Shown: positions 27,127 to 35,535, counted from the first letter of the stretch. The stretch is 64,000 bases of DNA from Bacillota bacterium (GCA_017441925.1 JAFRUE010000014.1:1-64000), one strand, 5' to 3'. Translations and numbers: made by a program. Notes: a model not told the origin generated them from the letters alone.

Positions 27127-28074
27127 TCATTTCCGCAGTTTCGCGAAGAGATCTTCCATCAGCGCGTCACGGTTGATTTGATAGACGTACTTGATGAAAT
27201 GTCTCCTGTCGTCAAATGCATACCGGTCGTCATATTCCGGTATCGGGCTGTGGATCAGCTTATCTTCCATAAAAGGGCCGTCGAGCAGCCATCCGACCGC
27301 GGTCACGTCCCAGATCGCGCGTGTCCAGGTCGAATACGGGCTGGCTTTCTCCGCTTCCTGTATCGTATAGGACGCAAGATAATCGCAGAGCGCGTTCCGT
27401 CCCTTCAGGTGATAAACAAGCTCCGGACCGCTGATGGTAAACGCGGAAACCACGCCCGCGCAGGGGAGCTGTACCAGTGGAACTCCGCAGCCGAAAATGA
27501 TCCGGGCCGCGGCAATATCCTGCATCAGATTGAATTCCCGGTTGTGCGGCCAGTGGATTGCGGTCCCTCCGAGCCACACGACCACGATCCGGTCGATGAT
27601 CTCCGGCCGCATCAGGATCGCGGAAGCGACATTCGTGACCGCGCCGGTTGCGACGACATAGAGCGGTTCCTCCGTCGTGTACTGCATAGCGCGCGCGGCA
27701 AGATCCCGGGCTGCGTCCGAATCCTGCGGCGTCTCCTCATCCGGAAGATAATCCTCCGATCCGCGATAAACAGAATCCTTGAGATCCTCCCGGCCAAGTA
27801 ACGTCAGCAGATGCAGGATCTCGTCATAGCTCTTCAGCATCCCGTCCTCCGGACCGACGGAATTGCTGTTATAAAAAGGCGCGGCGTAAATCGCTTTCAC
27901 ATCCGCCTTCTCATCGGACCGGACCAGATAAGACAGCGCGAACTGGTCATCGATCTCGTTATATGTATCCGTATCCATGACGACATCGATCCGTCCCTCC
28001 GGTTTGCGGAGACGGCGGATCAGCGCCAGGTTCTGTTCCTCTGTCAGTATCGTGTATTTTTTCATATCCGGCAT
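27127..28074 (-). CDS. Inosine-uridine-type nucleoside hydrolase
   Basis: A 315-aa IunH-family N-ribohydrolase, which splits nucleosides into base and ribose. The Ca-binding aspartate cluster is in VVMDTDTYNEIDDQFAL (family DxDxxxDD, here with Asn/Glu spacing). A conserved Asn follows in VATGAVTNVASAI, with EFNLMQDIAAARIIF further on and a downstream His/Asp in AIWDVTAVGW. The start at 28074 is preceded by AAGGAAGG; an ATG at 28098 lies before that RBS. A promoter at 28146-28174 drives it divergently from the esterase at 28277. Confidence 0.83.
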   Translation of the reverse strand: MPDMKKYTILTEEQNLALIRRLRKPEGRIDVVMDTDTYNEIDDQFALSYLVRSDEKADVKAIYAAPFYNSNSVGPEDGMLKSYDEILHLLTLLGREDLKDSVYRGSEDYLPDEETPQDSDAARDLAARAMQYTTEEPLYVVATGAVTNVASAILMRPEIIDRIVVVWLGGTAIHWPHNREFNLMQDIAAARIIFGCGVPLVQLPCAGVVSAFTISGPELVYHLKGRNALCDYLASYTIQEAEKASPYSTWTRAIWDVTAVGWLLDGPFMEDKLIHSPIPEYDDRYAFDDRRHFIKYVYQINRDALMEDLFAKLRK

Positions 28075-28145
28075 AAGAGAACCTTCCTTCGGGATCATCC
28101 GCTGCTGCGGTCAAAATTGTTATAGAAGCATACTAAACTAAATCC

Positions 28146-28174
28146 ATGATACCCCTGATCGCGGTTTTCGTCAA
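28146..28174 (-). promoter_or_regulatory. Promoter of nucleoside hydrolase operon
   Basis: Minus strand: -35 TTGACG (28169-28174), 17-nt spacer, -10 TATCAT (28146-28151). Confidence 0.65.
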
Positions 28175-28197
28175 CTGATTTTTTAGGATTCGCTTCC

Positions 28198-28226
28198 TTG
28201 ACAGTTATCGGTAAAGAGAGTATGAT
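28198..28226 (+). promoter_or_regulatory. Promoter of esterase gene
   Basis: Plus strand: -35 TTGACA (28198-28203), 17-nt spacer, -10 TATGAT (28221-28226), about 50 nt before the start codon. The -35 elements of the two divergent promoters are 23 bp apart, so a shared regulator is possible. Confidence 0.8.
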
Positions 28227-28276
28227 GCAGACAGTTTACAGGTCCGCGACAAAAATGAATTCAGGAGGTACTTTCT

Positions 28277-29317
28277 ATGCTGCATCTGGATCCAATGGAT
28301 AAACATAAAGAGCTAATGGCGAACGCGCCTTACAGGATGTCCTACCGTCCCGGAATGGACGTATGGGAATGGCAGAAGGCTGCCCGAGAGAAACTAAAAG
28401 AACTCCTGGGCCTGCCGCTTGAGACCGCCGAGTCCGACGATTTCACGATCGTCAGCGATACGGAAGAAGAGCCTGATAACGGCGGGATCCGCTATCGCGA
28501 CATCTGTTTTACGTTCTCCAGCGAGCCGACCGTAACAGTAGACTGTCATCTGCTGCTCCCGCTGCAGTATGAGGGTCGCATCCCGCTCGTGATCTGCCTG
28601 CAGGGACATACCAAAGGCATGCATATCTCGCTGGGCAAGACCCGTTATCCGGGCGAAGAACCGCTGATCCTCGACGGCGACCGGGACTTCGGTCCGCAGA
28701 TCGTGAAGAAAGGCTTCGCAGCTCTTGTCATGGAGCAGCGCGGATTCGGCGACCGCGGCGGTACGCCGGACGGTCCGAACTGCTATCAGATCGCGATGAG
28801 CGCGCTGCTTGTCGGCCGCACACTGATCGGTGAACGCTGCTGGGACGTTTCCCGTGGGATCGACTGCGTGCTCGCGCATTTCGACATGATCGATCCGGAA
28901 CGGATCGCTCTCATGGGCCAGTCCGGCGGCGGTACGGTGACCTGCTATGAGACAGCTCTGGAACCGCGCATCAAAGCCGCGATCCCCGCGTCCGCCTTCT
29001 GCGGATATATGGATTCCATCGGCGTGCAGCATCACTGCAGCTGCAATTATGTCCCCGGGATCATGAAGTATTTTGACATGAGTGATCTGGCCGGCATGGC
29101 CGCTCCCCGCCCGCTCGTCATCGTCAACGGTGCGAAAGACACCAGCTTCCCGCTCGCTTCCAATTCGTTCGAATTTGAGAAGGCGCAGAAGATCTACGAA
29201 GCTGCCGGTGCTGCGGATAATATCTATCACGTTATCGGACCGGAAGGCCACCGTTACTACGCGGCGCTCGCCTGGCCCGAATTCGACAAACGCACCGGAT
29301 GGGATAAGACAGAATAA
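28277..29317 (+). CDS. Alpha/beta hydrolase (acetyl-xylan-esterase-like)
   Basis: A 346-aa cytosolic esterase resembling the abhydrolase_7 / acetyl xylan esterase group. It has an N-terminal ~70-residue helical lid region (WEWQKAAREKLKELLGLP), a beta strand leading to ICLQGHTKGMH (oxyanion), the characteristic MEQRGFGDRGG, the nucleophile elbow GQSGGG, a catalytic Asp in GAKDTSFP and a His in IGPEGHRYY. All triad residues are present. It probably deacylates plant or host glycans. RBS AGGAGG; a terminator follows. Confidence 0.83.
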   Translation: MLHLDPMDKHKELMANAPYRMSYRPGMDVWEWQKAAREKLKELLGLPLETAESDDFTIVSDTEEEPDNGGIRYRDICFTFSSEPTVTVDCHLLLPLQYEGRIPLVICLQGHTKGMHISLGKTRYPGEEPLILDGDRDFGPQIVKKGFAALVMEQRGFGDRGGTPDGPNCYQIAMSALLVGRTLIGERCWDVSRGIDCVLAHFDMIDPERIALMGQSGGGTVTCYETALEPRIKAAIPASAFCGYMDSIGVQHHCSCNYVPGIMKYFDMSDLAGMAAPRPLVIVNGAKDTSFPLASNSFEFEKAQKIYEAAGAADNIYHVIGPEGHRYYAALAWPEFDKRTGWDKTE

Positions 29318-29336
29318 GAGCATAAGCAATATAAAG

Positions 29337-29377
29337 AGGCCGTACTTCAGGTATCAATCCGGAGTACGGCCTTATTT
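29337..29377 (+). terminator. Rho-independent terminator
   Basis: A 10-bp stem AGGCCGTACT/AGTACGGCCT (29337-29346, 29363-29372) is followed by TATTTGTTCTTTT. It lies between convergent genes and may work in both directions. Confidence 0.8.
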
Positions 29378-29392
29378 GTTCTTTTGCTTATT

Positions 29393-29929
29393 TCATGTCC
29401 TTTTCAGCCGTTTTGCCAGCGCGTAGATCCCGTATCCGACAGCGACTCCGAATGTATTGAGCAGCAGATCGTCGACATCGGTTCCTCTGCTGCTGAAGGG
29501 CAGCTGCAGGATCTCGATGCAGAGCGAGATCAGTAAACCGCAGCCGGCAACTTTCCAGAAGGAATTCAGCTTTTTATACAGGATCGGCAGGATGATGCCG
29601 CTTGGTATGAACATCGTCACGTTCCCGATGAGATTCATGAGCAGATCCCGCTTGGTCTCAAACCATAACAGCTGCTTCAGAGGCACCAGATTGATCCGGA
29701 ACGGATATGCCGTCGCCGGATCGAACACAAGCGGCTGGATCCGGCCATCCACCCGGTCCATCGGGAAGAAAGTGAACCGCAGGATAACGGCAAGATTGAT
29801 ATACATCAGGAGCAGTACCGCCTCCCGCTTCCAGTCGATCCGTCCCTTCTGCCGCCATACGATGATCCTGAGCAGCACCCAGATCCCCGCAAACAGCAGC
29901 TCCAGAAAAAGAAATGAGATTTCTGTCAT
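29393..29929 (-). CDS. VanZ-like membrane protein
   Basis: A 178-aa protein with four or five membrane helices. The VanZ-family pattern is present: INLVPL with downstream NLIGNVTMFIPSGIILP, then SLCIEILQLPFSSRGTDVDDLLLNTFGVAVGYGIY. VanZ lowers teicoplanin sensitivity in enterococci, but most homologues have unknown roles in the envelope. The start at 29929 is placed 11 nt after the stop of the polysaccharide deacetylase, so the two form an operon linked to cell-wall or glycan modification. Confidence 0.85.
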   Translation of the reverse strand: MTEISFLFLELLFAGIWVLLRIIVWRQKGRIDWKREAVLLLMYINLAVILRFTFFPMDRVDGRIQPLVFDPATAYPFRINLVPLKQLLWFETKRDLLMNLIGNVTMFIPSGIILPILYKKLNSFWKVAGCGLLISLCIEILQLPFSSRGTDVDDLLLNTFGVAVGYGIYALAKRLKRT

Positions 29930-29939
29930 GCCCTGCGCC

Positions 29940-30782
29940 TCAGACCAGCTTGCCGTATTCGCCCGGCTTGAGCACGCAGCTCCTGCCGTCTGAATCGACA
30001 AAATACAGCGTCTCGGCAGTCGGATTATGGAAACAGCTGCCGTCTACGCTGCTCTCAAGCTTCTCAAACGCCTTTACATAATCATAGATCCCGATATTCG
30101 TTGCGTACCAGATATTATCGCGACCGCCGATGAATCCGGCGAATTTCTCGATAACGTCCCAGTTGTCGTTCCCTTCGAACTCATAGCTGTGTCCCCACAG
30201 GTAGAAAAGCGCCGAACCGCGGTCTTCACGGAGATCGACGAACTGCTGTGCAAGATCCATGAGCTCCGGATCATTATGATGACAGGTCGCGTCAAGCTTC
30301 AGCCACTCCTGCGGGATGGCGAATTTATGCGTAGAAACGACTGTCCTGGAATAAACGATCCCGGCAGCTTTTGCCGCAGCGATGACCCGGTCACTATAGG
30401 TTCCGAAAGGATACGCCATACCGCGTACGATACCGCCGTAGATTTTCTCCAGATTCTTCCGGTCCTCGGTCAACTCATACGCCAGCATGCCATCCGGCAG
30501 CTGCTCCAGGAAAGGATGCGTCAGCGCATGACAAGCGACCTCCATGCCGTTCTCGATATAAAGATGCTGCATCTGGGAAAGCGTCATTCTCCTGTGCACC
30601 TGGCCTGCCGGATAAACCGTCCCCTCCGGAGCGATCAGGCCGCTGTTCAGGTTAAACGTCCCTTTCAGGCCGTTTTCCTTCATGATCCGGATCAGGCGGA
30701 TATCCTGCTCTACGCCGTCGTCATAGCTCAAAGTCAGAGCCTTGCTTTTGCCGCCCGGAAATCTCATAAAAACACTTGCCAT
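29940..30782 (-). CDS. Polysaccharide deacetylase (NodB/CE4 family)
   Basis: A 280-aa carbohydrate esterase 4-type protein. The metal/catalytic motif is TLSYDDGVEQD (motif 1 DD). Motif 2 is ACHALTHPFLEQLP (HxxxH), and FPFGTYSD-like motif 3 is seen as MAYPFGTYSDRV. A C-terminal extension (~225-280) is unusual. There is no signal peptide, so it may act on cytosolic or unusually exported glycans. Its RBS is AAGGAGGGG. It follows the polyferredoxin gene by 13 bp and precedes the VanZ-like gene. Confidence 0.85.
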   Translation of the reverse strand: MASVFMRFPGGKSKALTLSYDDGVEQDIRLIRIMKENGLKGTFNLNSGLIAPEGTVYPAGQVHRRMTLSQMQHLYIENGMEVACHALTHPFLEQLPDGMLAYELTEDRKNLEKIYGGIVRGMAYPFGTYSDRVIAAAKAAGIVYSRTVVSTHKFAIPQEWLKLDATCHHNDPELMDLAQQFVDLREDRGSALFYLWGHSYEFEGNDNWDVIEKFAGFIGGRDNIWYATNIGIYDYVKAFEKLESSVDGSCFHNPTAETLYFVDSDGRSCVLKPGEYGKLV

Positions 30783-30795
30783 CGCGAACCCCTCC

Positions 30796-31698
30796 TTAAT
30801 TTGTACTGTCTGTTATTGTTTTCCGTTCCGTATGCGGATTGCCGCCGGCCTCTGTCCCGCGGCGGAAACCGATCCGCAATGCGCCTTGCGGGCAGCTCCG
30901 CACGCAGTCCCCGCAGCGGATGCACTCCATACTGTTAGGTGTGCGGGCCGGATCGATATTCATCCGGCAGGCTTTCGCACAGGCTCCGCAGTGCACACAT
31001 CCGGAAGCGTCATGATCCATCCGGTACAGCGCGACCTTGTTGAAGAATCCATAAAGCGCGCCGAGCGGACACAGATACTTGCAGAAAGGCCGCCAGATCA
31101 CAAGACTTGCCGCGATCAATGCAAGAAGCACGGCCGCTTTCCACGTAAAAAGCCATCCCAGCTGACCACGGATCATCCGATCCGAAGCCGCCAGCAGGAT
31201 CCCGGCCAATGTCCCCGAGGGACACAGATATTTGCAGAAAAACGGTGTCAGTTTCACAAAGAGCGGAAGCAGCAGGGTCGCCGCCAGTACAAAATACTTG
31301 ACAGAACGAAGCGCTTTATCCGCCTTAAAGCGGTTCTTTTTGTAAAAAGGGATCTTGTTCAGGAGCTCCTGAATCCATCCGAACGGACAGAGGAAGCCGC
31401 AGACTGCTCTTCCCAGAAGCGCTCCGAAAAAGACCAGGAGCCCGACGATATAGTACGGGATGCGGAAGTTCAGCCCGCCGAGAAAATTCTGCAGCGATCC
31501 GACCGGGCAGGCTCCAACCGCTCCGGGGCAGGAATAACAGTTCAGTCCAGGCACACAGACCTGCTTGAGCGGCCCGTCATAGATCTTTCCCGTAAAAAAG
31601 CCCGTAAAATTGGCATTCTGCAGCAGTGCGGCAGCCGCCTGTATGCCGAAGCGGCGATAAGAAGCGGTCCGCTTGCGGGAAGAAGTTTTTTTATCCAA
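30796..31698 (-). CDS. Membrane polyferredoxin (NapH/YccM-like 4Fe-4S protein)
   Basis: A ~300-aa membrane protein with four or five helices. CxxxCP motifs flank the helices (GLNCYSCPGAVGACPVGS; GFLCPFGWIQE; KYLCPSG; KYLCPLGALYG). Two C-terminal 4Fe-4S ferredoxin motifs follow (CVHCGACAKACRM and CIRCGDCVRSCPQGAL). The family passes electrons through the membrane. The start is uncertain: a TTG at 31698 overlaps the upstream stop as TTGGATAA and has GGAG 10 nt before it; GTG at 31707 or TTG at 31737 are alternatives. It is translationally coupled to the CXXC microprotein, and with TlpA forms a redox module. Confidence 0.82.
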   Translation of the reverse strand: MDKKTSSRKRTASYRRFGIQAAAALLQNANFTGFFTGKIYDGPLKQVCVPGLNCYSCPGAVGACPVGSLQNFLGGLNFRIPYYIVGLLVFFGALLGRAVCGFLCPFGWIQELLNKIPFYKKNRFKADKALRSVKYFVLAATLLLPLFVKLTPFFCKYLCPSGTLAGILLAASDRMIRGQLGWLFTWKAAVLLALIAASLVIWRPFCKYLCPLGALYGFFNKVALYRMDHDASGCVHCGACAKACRMNIDPARTPNSMECIRCGDCVRSCPQGALRIGFRRGTEAGGNPHTERKTITDSTN

Positions 31699-31834
31699 TT
31701 CCGACACACTCCAGACAGATCCGGATCGCTTTGGCAAGGACGGAATCCGGCTGACCCAGGATACATCCCGCCGCGATCAGAACGATACCGGCAGTCAGCA
31801 CGATCCACCCGGCCGTATTTCTGCGCTTATCCAT
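31691..31834 (-). CDS. CD1871A-type CXXC microprotein
   Basis: A 47-aa protein that short-frame cutoffs miss. It has one membrane helix (GWIVLTAGIVLIAAGCIL) and a C-terminal motif AIRICLECVGIG holding CLEC (CxxC). This matches the CD1871A-family CXXC proteins of Clostridia, which sit beside TlpA and 4Fe-4S membrane proteins. Its ATG overlaps the TlpA stop by 8 nt (ATGGATAA), and its stop overlaps the next start the same way (TTGGATAA). The CxxC is likely a thiol-redox carrier between the thioredoxin-like lipoprotein and the polyferredoxin; that role is inferred. Confidence 0.85.
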   Translation of the reverse strand: MDKRRNTAGWIVLTAGIVLIAAGCILGQPDSVLAKAIRICLECVGIG

Positions 31835-32420
31835 TTCCGCCGTCCTTTCCGTTCAGGAGATCCTCGACGATCCCGGCCCACTCTTTATACGAACGAGAAC
31901 CGATATACGGTTCACCAAGGACTTTGCCCTCTGCGTCCACAAAGACCGTCGTCGGGACATATCCTGTCTGGAACTGATCAAAGTCCACACAATAATGCAG
32001 AATCGGATAGGTCACGCCGGTATAGTCAAGGACCTGATCCACGTCCTTCTCCATATCCGCAGTGCTGTATACACCGAGGATCACAAAACCTCTGTCCTTA
32101 TAGTCGGCAGCAAGCTTCTCAAGGTCAGGCATCTCACCAACACAGGGACCGCACCACGGCTCCCAGAAATTGATCATGGTCAGACTGTTTTCCATAAAAA
32201 CAGACTGATCCCAGACGTTTCCGTCCCGGTCAGCCGTATGAAAAACAAGCCCCTCGTAAGGCACAGATTCTTCTGCCGATGATTCCGCCGCGGATTCCAT
32301 GGTCGATTCCGCGGCTGACGGTTCCGCTTTGGATGCCCCGCTGTCCTGTGGATCGATCCGTATGCAGGAAGCTGCTATGACCACTATGCAGAATACCGCG
32401 ATCAGTAATAATCTCTTCAT
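31827..32420 (-). CDS. TlpA/ResA-like thioredoxin lipoprotein
   Basis: A 197-aa lipoprotein (start MKRLLLIAVFCIVVIAASC, with a lipobox ending in Cys18/19). A Ser/Glu/Ala linker follows, then a thioredoxin fold with the active site WEPWCGPCVGEM and the cis-Pro region TGYVPTTVFVDAEG. It acts outside the membrane as a thiol-disulfide oxidoreductase. In Clostridia such proteins accompany CD1871A-like and polyferredoxin proteins, which is what is seen here. I start at 32420 because the longer frame (to 32474) has no signal sequence at its end. Confidence 0.85.
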   Translation of the reverse strand: MKRLLLIAVFCIVVIAASCIRIDPQDSGASKAEPSAAESTMESAAESSAEESVPYEGLVFHTADRDGNVWDQSVFMENSLTMINFWEPWCGPCVGEMPDLEKLAADYKDRGFVILGVYSTADMEKDVDQVLDYTGVTYPILHYCVDFDQFQTGYVPTTVFVDAEGKVLGEPYIGSRSYKEWAGIVEDLLNGKDGGNG

Positions 32421-32535
32421 CTCTATCTCCTGTCCGACATCCCGGCCTGCGCCGGTTTCTTTCTGTCTGAACAAAAGATATCATTCTTCGTCTTATCTGT
32501 CAAGAACACGCCTGCCTGCGCATGGCGTCAGCGGA

Positions 32536-33237
32536 TCAGTCAACCTTCAGCATCCTGTAGCCGATGCCGACATGCGTCTGGATATACTTGGGCGAAACCG
32601 GACCCGGTTCGATCTTCTTCCGGAGCGTCGTCATAAAAACACGCAGGGATGCAACGTCGTTGTCCCAGCTCCTGCCCCAGATATTCTGCGTAATATACGT
32701 ATGTGTCAGGACTTTGCCGGTATTTCTGGCCAACAGACAGAGAAGCTTATACTCCATGGACGTCAGCTTGAGCTCTTCTCCGTCCAGATACGCGACTCCG
32801 GCAGAATGATCGATCGTCGGTTTCCCGTTTGTATAAACGGAATGGTCGCTGCCTCCGTCACCGGTCATCAGGCTCAGCCGGCGGATCGTTACGCGCAGAC
32901 GCGCCAGCAGTTCGTCCACGGAAAACGGCTTGGTCAGATAATCATCCGCTCCGGCGTCGAGAGCTTCGATCTTATCCGCGTCATCGCTCCGCGCGCTGAT
33001 CACGATGATAGGCATATTGGACCAGCTTCTGATCTGACGTATGACATCGATCCCGTCCATATCCGGGAGTCCCAGATCCAGGAAAACGACTTCCGGATTG
33101 TGAGACGTTGCCATCATGACTGCTTCCGCCCCGTTCTTCGCGGTCAGGAACCTGTATTCATGTGTTTTCAGCGTTGTAACGATCAGATTGCGGACAGGTG
33201 TATCGTCCTCGATCACCAGTATTACAGGATTAGCCAT
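32536..33237 (-). CDS. kdpE: KdpE-like response regulator
   Basis: A 233-aa OmpR-family regulator closest in feel to KdpE. The receiver has VIEDDTPVRN, the phospho-Asp in VVFLDLGLPDMDGIDV and Lys in YLTKPFSVDEL. The winged helix ends SLRVFMTTLRKKIEPGPVSPKYIQTHVGIGYRM. KdpE normally controls potassium transport with KdpD. Its start overlaps the upstream chimeric gene by 8 nt (ATGGCTAA), the usual kdpD-kdpE coupling. Its cognate kinase is now missing except for ~35 C-terminal residues, so it may be an orphan. Confidence 0.85.
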   Translation of the reverse strand: MANPVILVIEDDTPVRNLIVTTLKTHEYRFLTAKNGAEAVMMATSHNPEVVFLDLGLPDMDGIDVIRQIRSWSNMPIIVISARSDDADKIEALDAGADDYLTKPFSVDELLARLRVTIRRLSLMTGDGGSDHSVYTNGKPTIDHSAGVAYLDGEELKLTSMEYKLLCLLARNTGKVLTHTYITQNIWGRSWDNDVASLRVFMTTLRKKIEPGPVSPKYIQTHVGIGYRMLKVD

Positions 33238-33676
33238 TGACCTGCACCTCTCTCATCGGTAAGTAAATTGTAAAACAGCATCCGCCCGGGTCGTTGTCCG
33301 TAAGCGTGATCCTGCCCTGATGCGCTGAAATGCTTTCCTGCAGCATGCTCCGCTGAAAGAGCGAGATCCTCCTGCCGGAAATGACGGCGATGAAAGCTGT
33401 TACGGAAATGACGCCCAGTCCGCCGATCTGTATGAAGATCAGGATCACAGCCTGGCCGAAAAGCGACCAGTAAGACGCCGTATCTTTCACGATCAGACCG
33501 GTTACGCAGACCGCCGACGTCGCTGTGAAGAACGAATCCTCAAACGAAGTCCAGCAGCGCGCTTTGGATGAGACCGGCAGCATCAGCAGGAATGTCCCGA
33601 CCAGGATCACGGCCAGAAAGCCGATAATGATGATCTGAAAGGATGACAGTTTTTTCCTTGATGGACGACTGCTCAT
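33230..33676 (-). pseudogene. TrkH::KdpD chimera left by an apparent deletion
   Basis: A 148-aa frame in two unrelated parts. Residues ~1-110 are the start of a TrkH/KtrB potassium channel subunit (two helices with the pore string DSFFTATSAVCVTGLIVKD, then IGGLGVISV and SGRRISLFQRSMLQESISA). Residues ~111-148 are the end of a KdpD-type kinase (SAHQGRITLTDNDPGGCCFT, then IYLPMREVQVNG). The usual clostridial order is trkH-trkA-kdpD-kdpE, so the end of trkH, trkA and most of kdpD appear deleted, joining in frame near 33317-33340. The RBS and promoter remain. Neither part could function normally. A misassembly would look the same. Confidence 0.75.
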
Positions 33677-33704
33677 TACTATCTTCCCTCCTTAACATGG
33701 ACCT

Positions 33705-33771
33705 ATTATAGAACGGATCCCATAAAGACGGTGTTAAGCCTCTCCGTACCGGAATTAAGATTGTATTAAGA
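33705..33771 (-). promoter_or_regulatory. Promoter and KdpE-type direct-repeat box
   Basis: Minus strand: -10 TATAAT (plus ATTATA at 33705-33710) with no good -35. Upstream lie direct repeats ATTAAGA (plus strand) at 33754-33760 and 33765-33771, 11 bp apart, with a further TTAAG at 33734-33738 in the same 11-bp register. This is typical of OmpR/KdpE-family activator sites. Confidence 0.55.
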
Positions 33772-33812
33772 AGCGTTTCCGGCCGGACAGGATAAAATCC
33801 GCAAAAAAGCAC

Positions 33813-33846
33813 AAAAAAACACCGGAGCACGCTGTGTGCTCCGGTG
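33813..33846 (-). terminator. Rho-independent terminator of rubrerythrin gene
   Basis: An 11-bp perfect stem CACCGGAGCAC/GTGCTCCGGTG (33820-33830, 33836-33846), followed on the minus strand by seven Ts. Confidence 0.92.
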
Positions 33847-33891
33847 AAGTTCTGTTATGGTCTGTCTGCGGCCGGTCTCTGCGGTCAGGGC

Positions 33892-34431
33892 TCAGTAATT
33901 CTCCGCGTGAACCTCGAAGTAGCTCTCCGGATGTGCGCATACCGGGCAGATCTTGGGCGCCTTGGTACCTACGACGATATGTCCGCAGTTACGGCACTCC
34001 CAGACCTTGACTTCACTCTTCTCGAAAACGGCTGCGGTCTCGACATTATGCAGCAGCGCGCGATAACGCTCCTCATGATGCTTTTCGATCTCACCGACCA
34101 TGCGGAACTTGGCTGCCAGTACCGGGAATCCCTCTGCCTGAGCGGTCTCTGCGAACTCCTTGTACATGTCGGTCCACTCAAAGTTCTCGCCCTCAGCAGC
34201 GGCTGTCAGGTTGGCAGCGGTGTCGCCGATGCCCTCGAGTTCCTTGAACCACATCTTGGCATGTTCCTTCTCGTTGTCGGCTGTCTTCAGGAAAATGTCC
34301 GCGATCTGCTCATATCCTTCTTTTTTCGCTACAGAAGCAAAATATGTATATTTGTTCCTCGCCTGAGATTCACCGGCAAAAGCCGCCTGAAGATTCTTCT
34401 CTGTCTGTGTTCCTGCATACTTATTGGCCAT
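33892..34431 (-). CDS. rbr: Rubrerythrin
   Basis: A 179-aa non-heme di-iron peroxidase of anaerobes, reducing H2O2. The N-terminal ferritin-like four-helix domain carries the di-iron Glu/His ligands ([48 protein letters not shown]). The C-terminal rubredoxin domain has [12 protein letters not shown] and [13 protein letters not shown] (two CxxC). The start at 34431 follows AGGGGGGT. It is monocistronic; its -10 is probably TATACT next to a 12-bp palindrome ACTATATATAGT (about 34478-34492), and it ends at a strong terminator. Confidence 0.95.
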   Translation of the reverse strand: MANKYAGTQTEKNLQAAFAGESQARNKYTYFASVAKKEGYEQIADIFLKTADNEKEHAKMWFKELEGIGDTAANLTAAAEGENFEWTDMYKEFAETAQAEGFPVLAAKFRMVGEIEKHHEERYRALLHNVETAAVFEKSEVKVWECRNCGHIVVGTKAPKICPVCAHPESYFEVHAENY

Positions 34432-34587
34432 TTGATTACCCCCCTGTAATGGAATACTCCGTTGTACGGAGATCATAACTATATATAGTATAGCACAGTT
34501 CTATTCTTTTTCCTATATGTTTGCGGAAAAATTAACAATTGTTTTACGGAACGGGACCGTCCGGGATACCGCAGACATCGCCGGTCT

Positions 34588-35535
34588 TCAACCGATCTGC
34601 CGGATCTCGATTCTGCCGAGCATTTCCTCCATATCGCTCAACAGATAGAAACCAGTCCTGTCCGTCATAGCCGCGGCAGCCGATACGGCACTCGCAAACC
34701 GCAGTGCTTCCGGCAGGCCAGCGCCGCGGGATAATGCGACCGCGAAGCCTCCGACCATCGTATCCCCGCAGCCAACGGTATTCACCGCCGTGACCTTTGG
34801 AACAATAGCCCGGAACAGGCCCTGCGGACACGAAAGGACCGCCCCCTCTGCTCCGAGAGAGATAACGACCGCCTCTATACCCTTACGGTGCAGGACCTCA
34901 GCCGCCTCGGAAATCTCACCGGTCCGAAGCGTTTCCCGCCCGGTGAGCATCCGGATCTCATCCAGATTCGGCTTGATCAGGAAAGGCTGGGCTTCCCCTT
35001 TAAGCGCGTCCTCCAGGAGCTTCCCGCTCGTGTCCAGGAGGACCCGGATCCCGTGATCCTTCCCGATCTGCAGGATCTCACGGTACAGTCCGGCGGAACA
35101 TCCCTGTGGGACACTGCCGGATACCGTGATAATCTCTGCGCGGTCGGATCCTTCCGTATAAGATCTGATCTTATCGAGAAGCTTCTGCCCGTCCTCGGCT
35201 GTACAGGCAGGTCCCGGCTCCAGATACTCTGTCGTCTCCTGCTTCTCCTCATCCCAGATGTTCAGACAGGAACGGGTCTCACCCGGAATCCATACAAAAT
35301 CCGCCGGAATGTTTTCCTCCGCGAGTTTCTCGGCAATATACCGGCCGGCATGACCGGCGAGAAAACCAGTCGCGGTAACTTCCGCACCGGCGATCCGGAC
35401 GGCCCTGGAGACATTCAGTCCTTTGCCTCCAGCCGAGTACGTACACTCCCGGATCCGGTTCACCGCACCCGGCACAGCCTTTTTTACCACTGCCCGTTTA
35501 TCGATCGATGCATTGGCCGTAACTGTCAGGATCAT
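34588..35535 (-). CDS. fruK: 1-phosphofructokinase / tagatose-6-phosphate kinase-like
   Basis: A 315-aa PfkB-family sugar-phosphate kinase of the FruK/LacC subgroup. Start MILTVTANASIDKR, substrate loop YSAGGKGLNVSRAV (GGKGxN), and the anion hole/catalytic base VNTVGCGDTMVGGFA (GxGD). FruK phosphorylates fructose-1-phosphate; LacC uses tagatose-6-phosphate, and the sequence alone does not separate them. Given the beta-galactosidase elsewhere, either is plausible. No PTS gene is adjacent. It appears monocistronic. Confidence 0.8.
   Translation of the reverse strand: MILTVTANASIDKRAVVKKAVPGAVNRIRECTYSAGGKGLNVSRAVRIAGAEVTATGFLAGHAGRYIAEKLAEENIPADFVWIPGETRSCLNIWDEEKQETTEYLEPGPACTAEDGQKLLDKIRSYTEGSDRAEIITVSGSVPQGCSAGLYREILQIGKDHGIRVLLDTSGKLLEDALKGEAQPFLIKPNLDEIRMLTGRETLRTGEISEAAEVLHRKGIEAVVISLGAEGAVLSCPQGLFRAIVPKVTAVNTVGCGDTMVGGFAVALSRGAGLPEALRFASAVSAAAAMTDRTGFYLLSDMEEMLGRIEIRQIG

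Noticed and set aside
34477-34500. PerR/Fur box at the rubrerythrin promoter
   Set aside because: The palindrome ACTATATATAGT is perfect but does not match the TTATAAT-type PerR consensus well.
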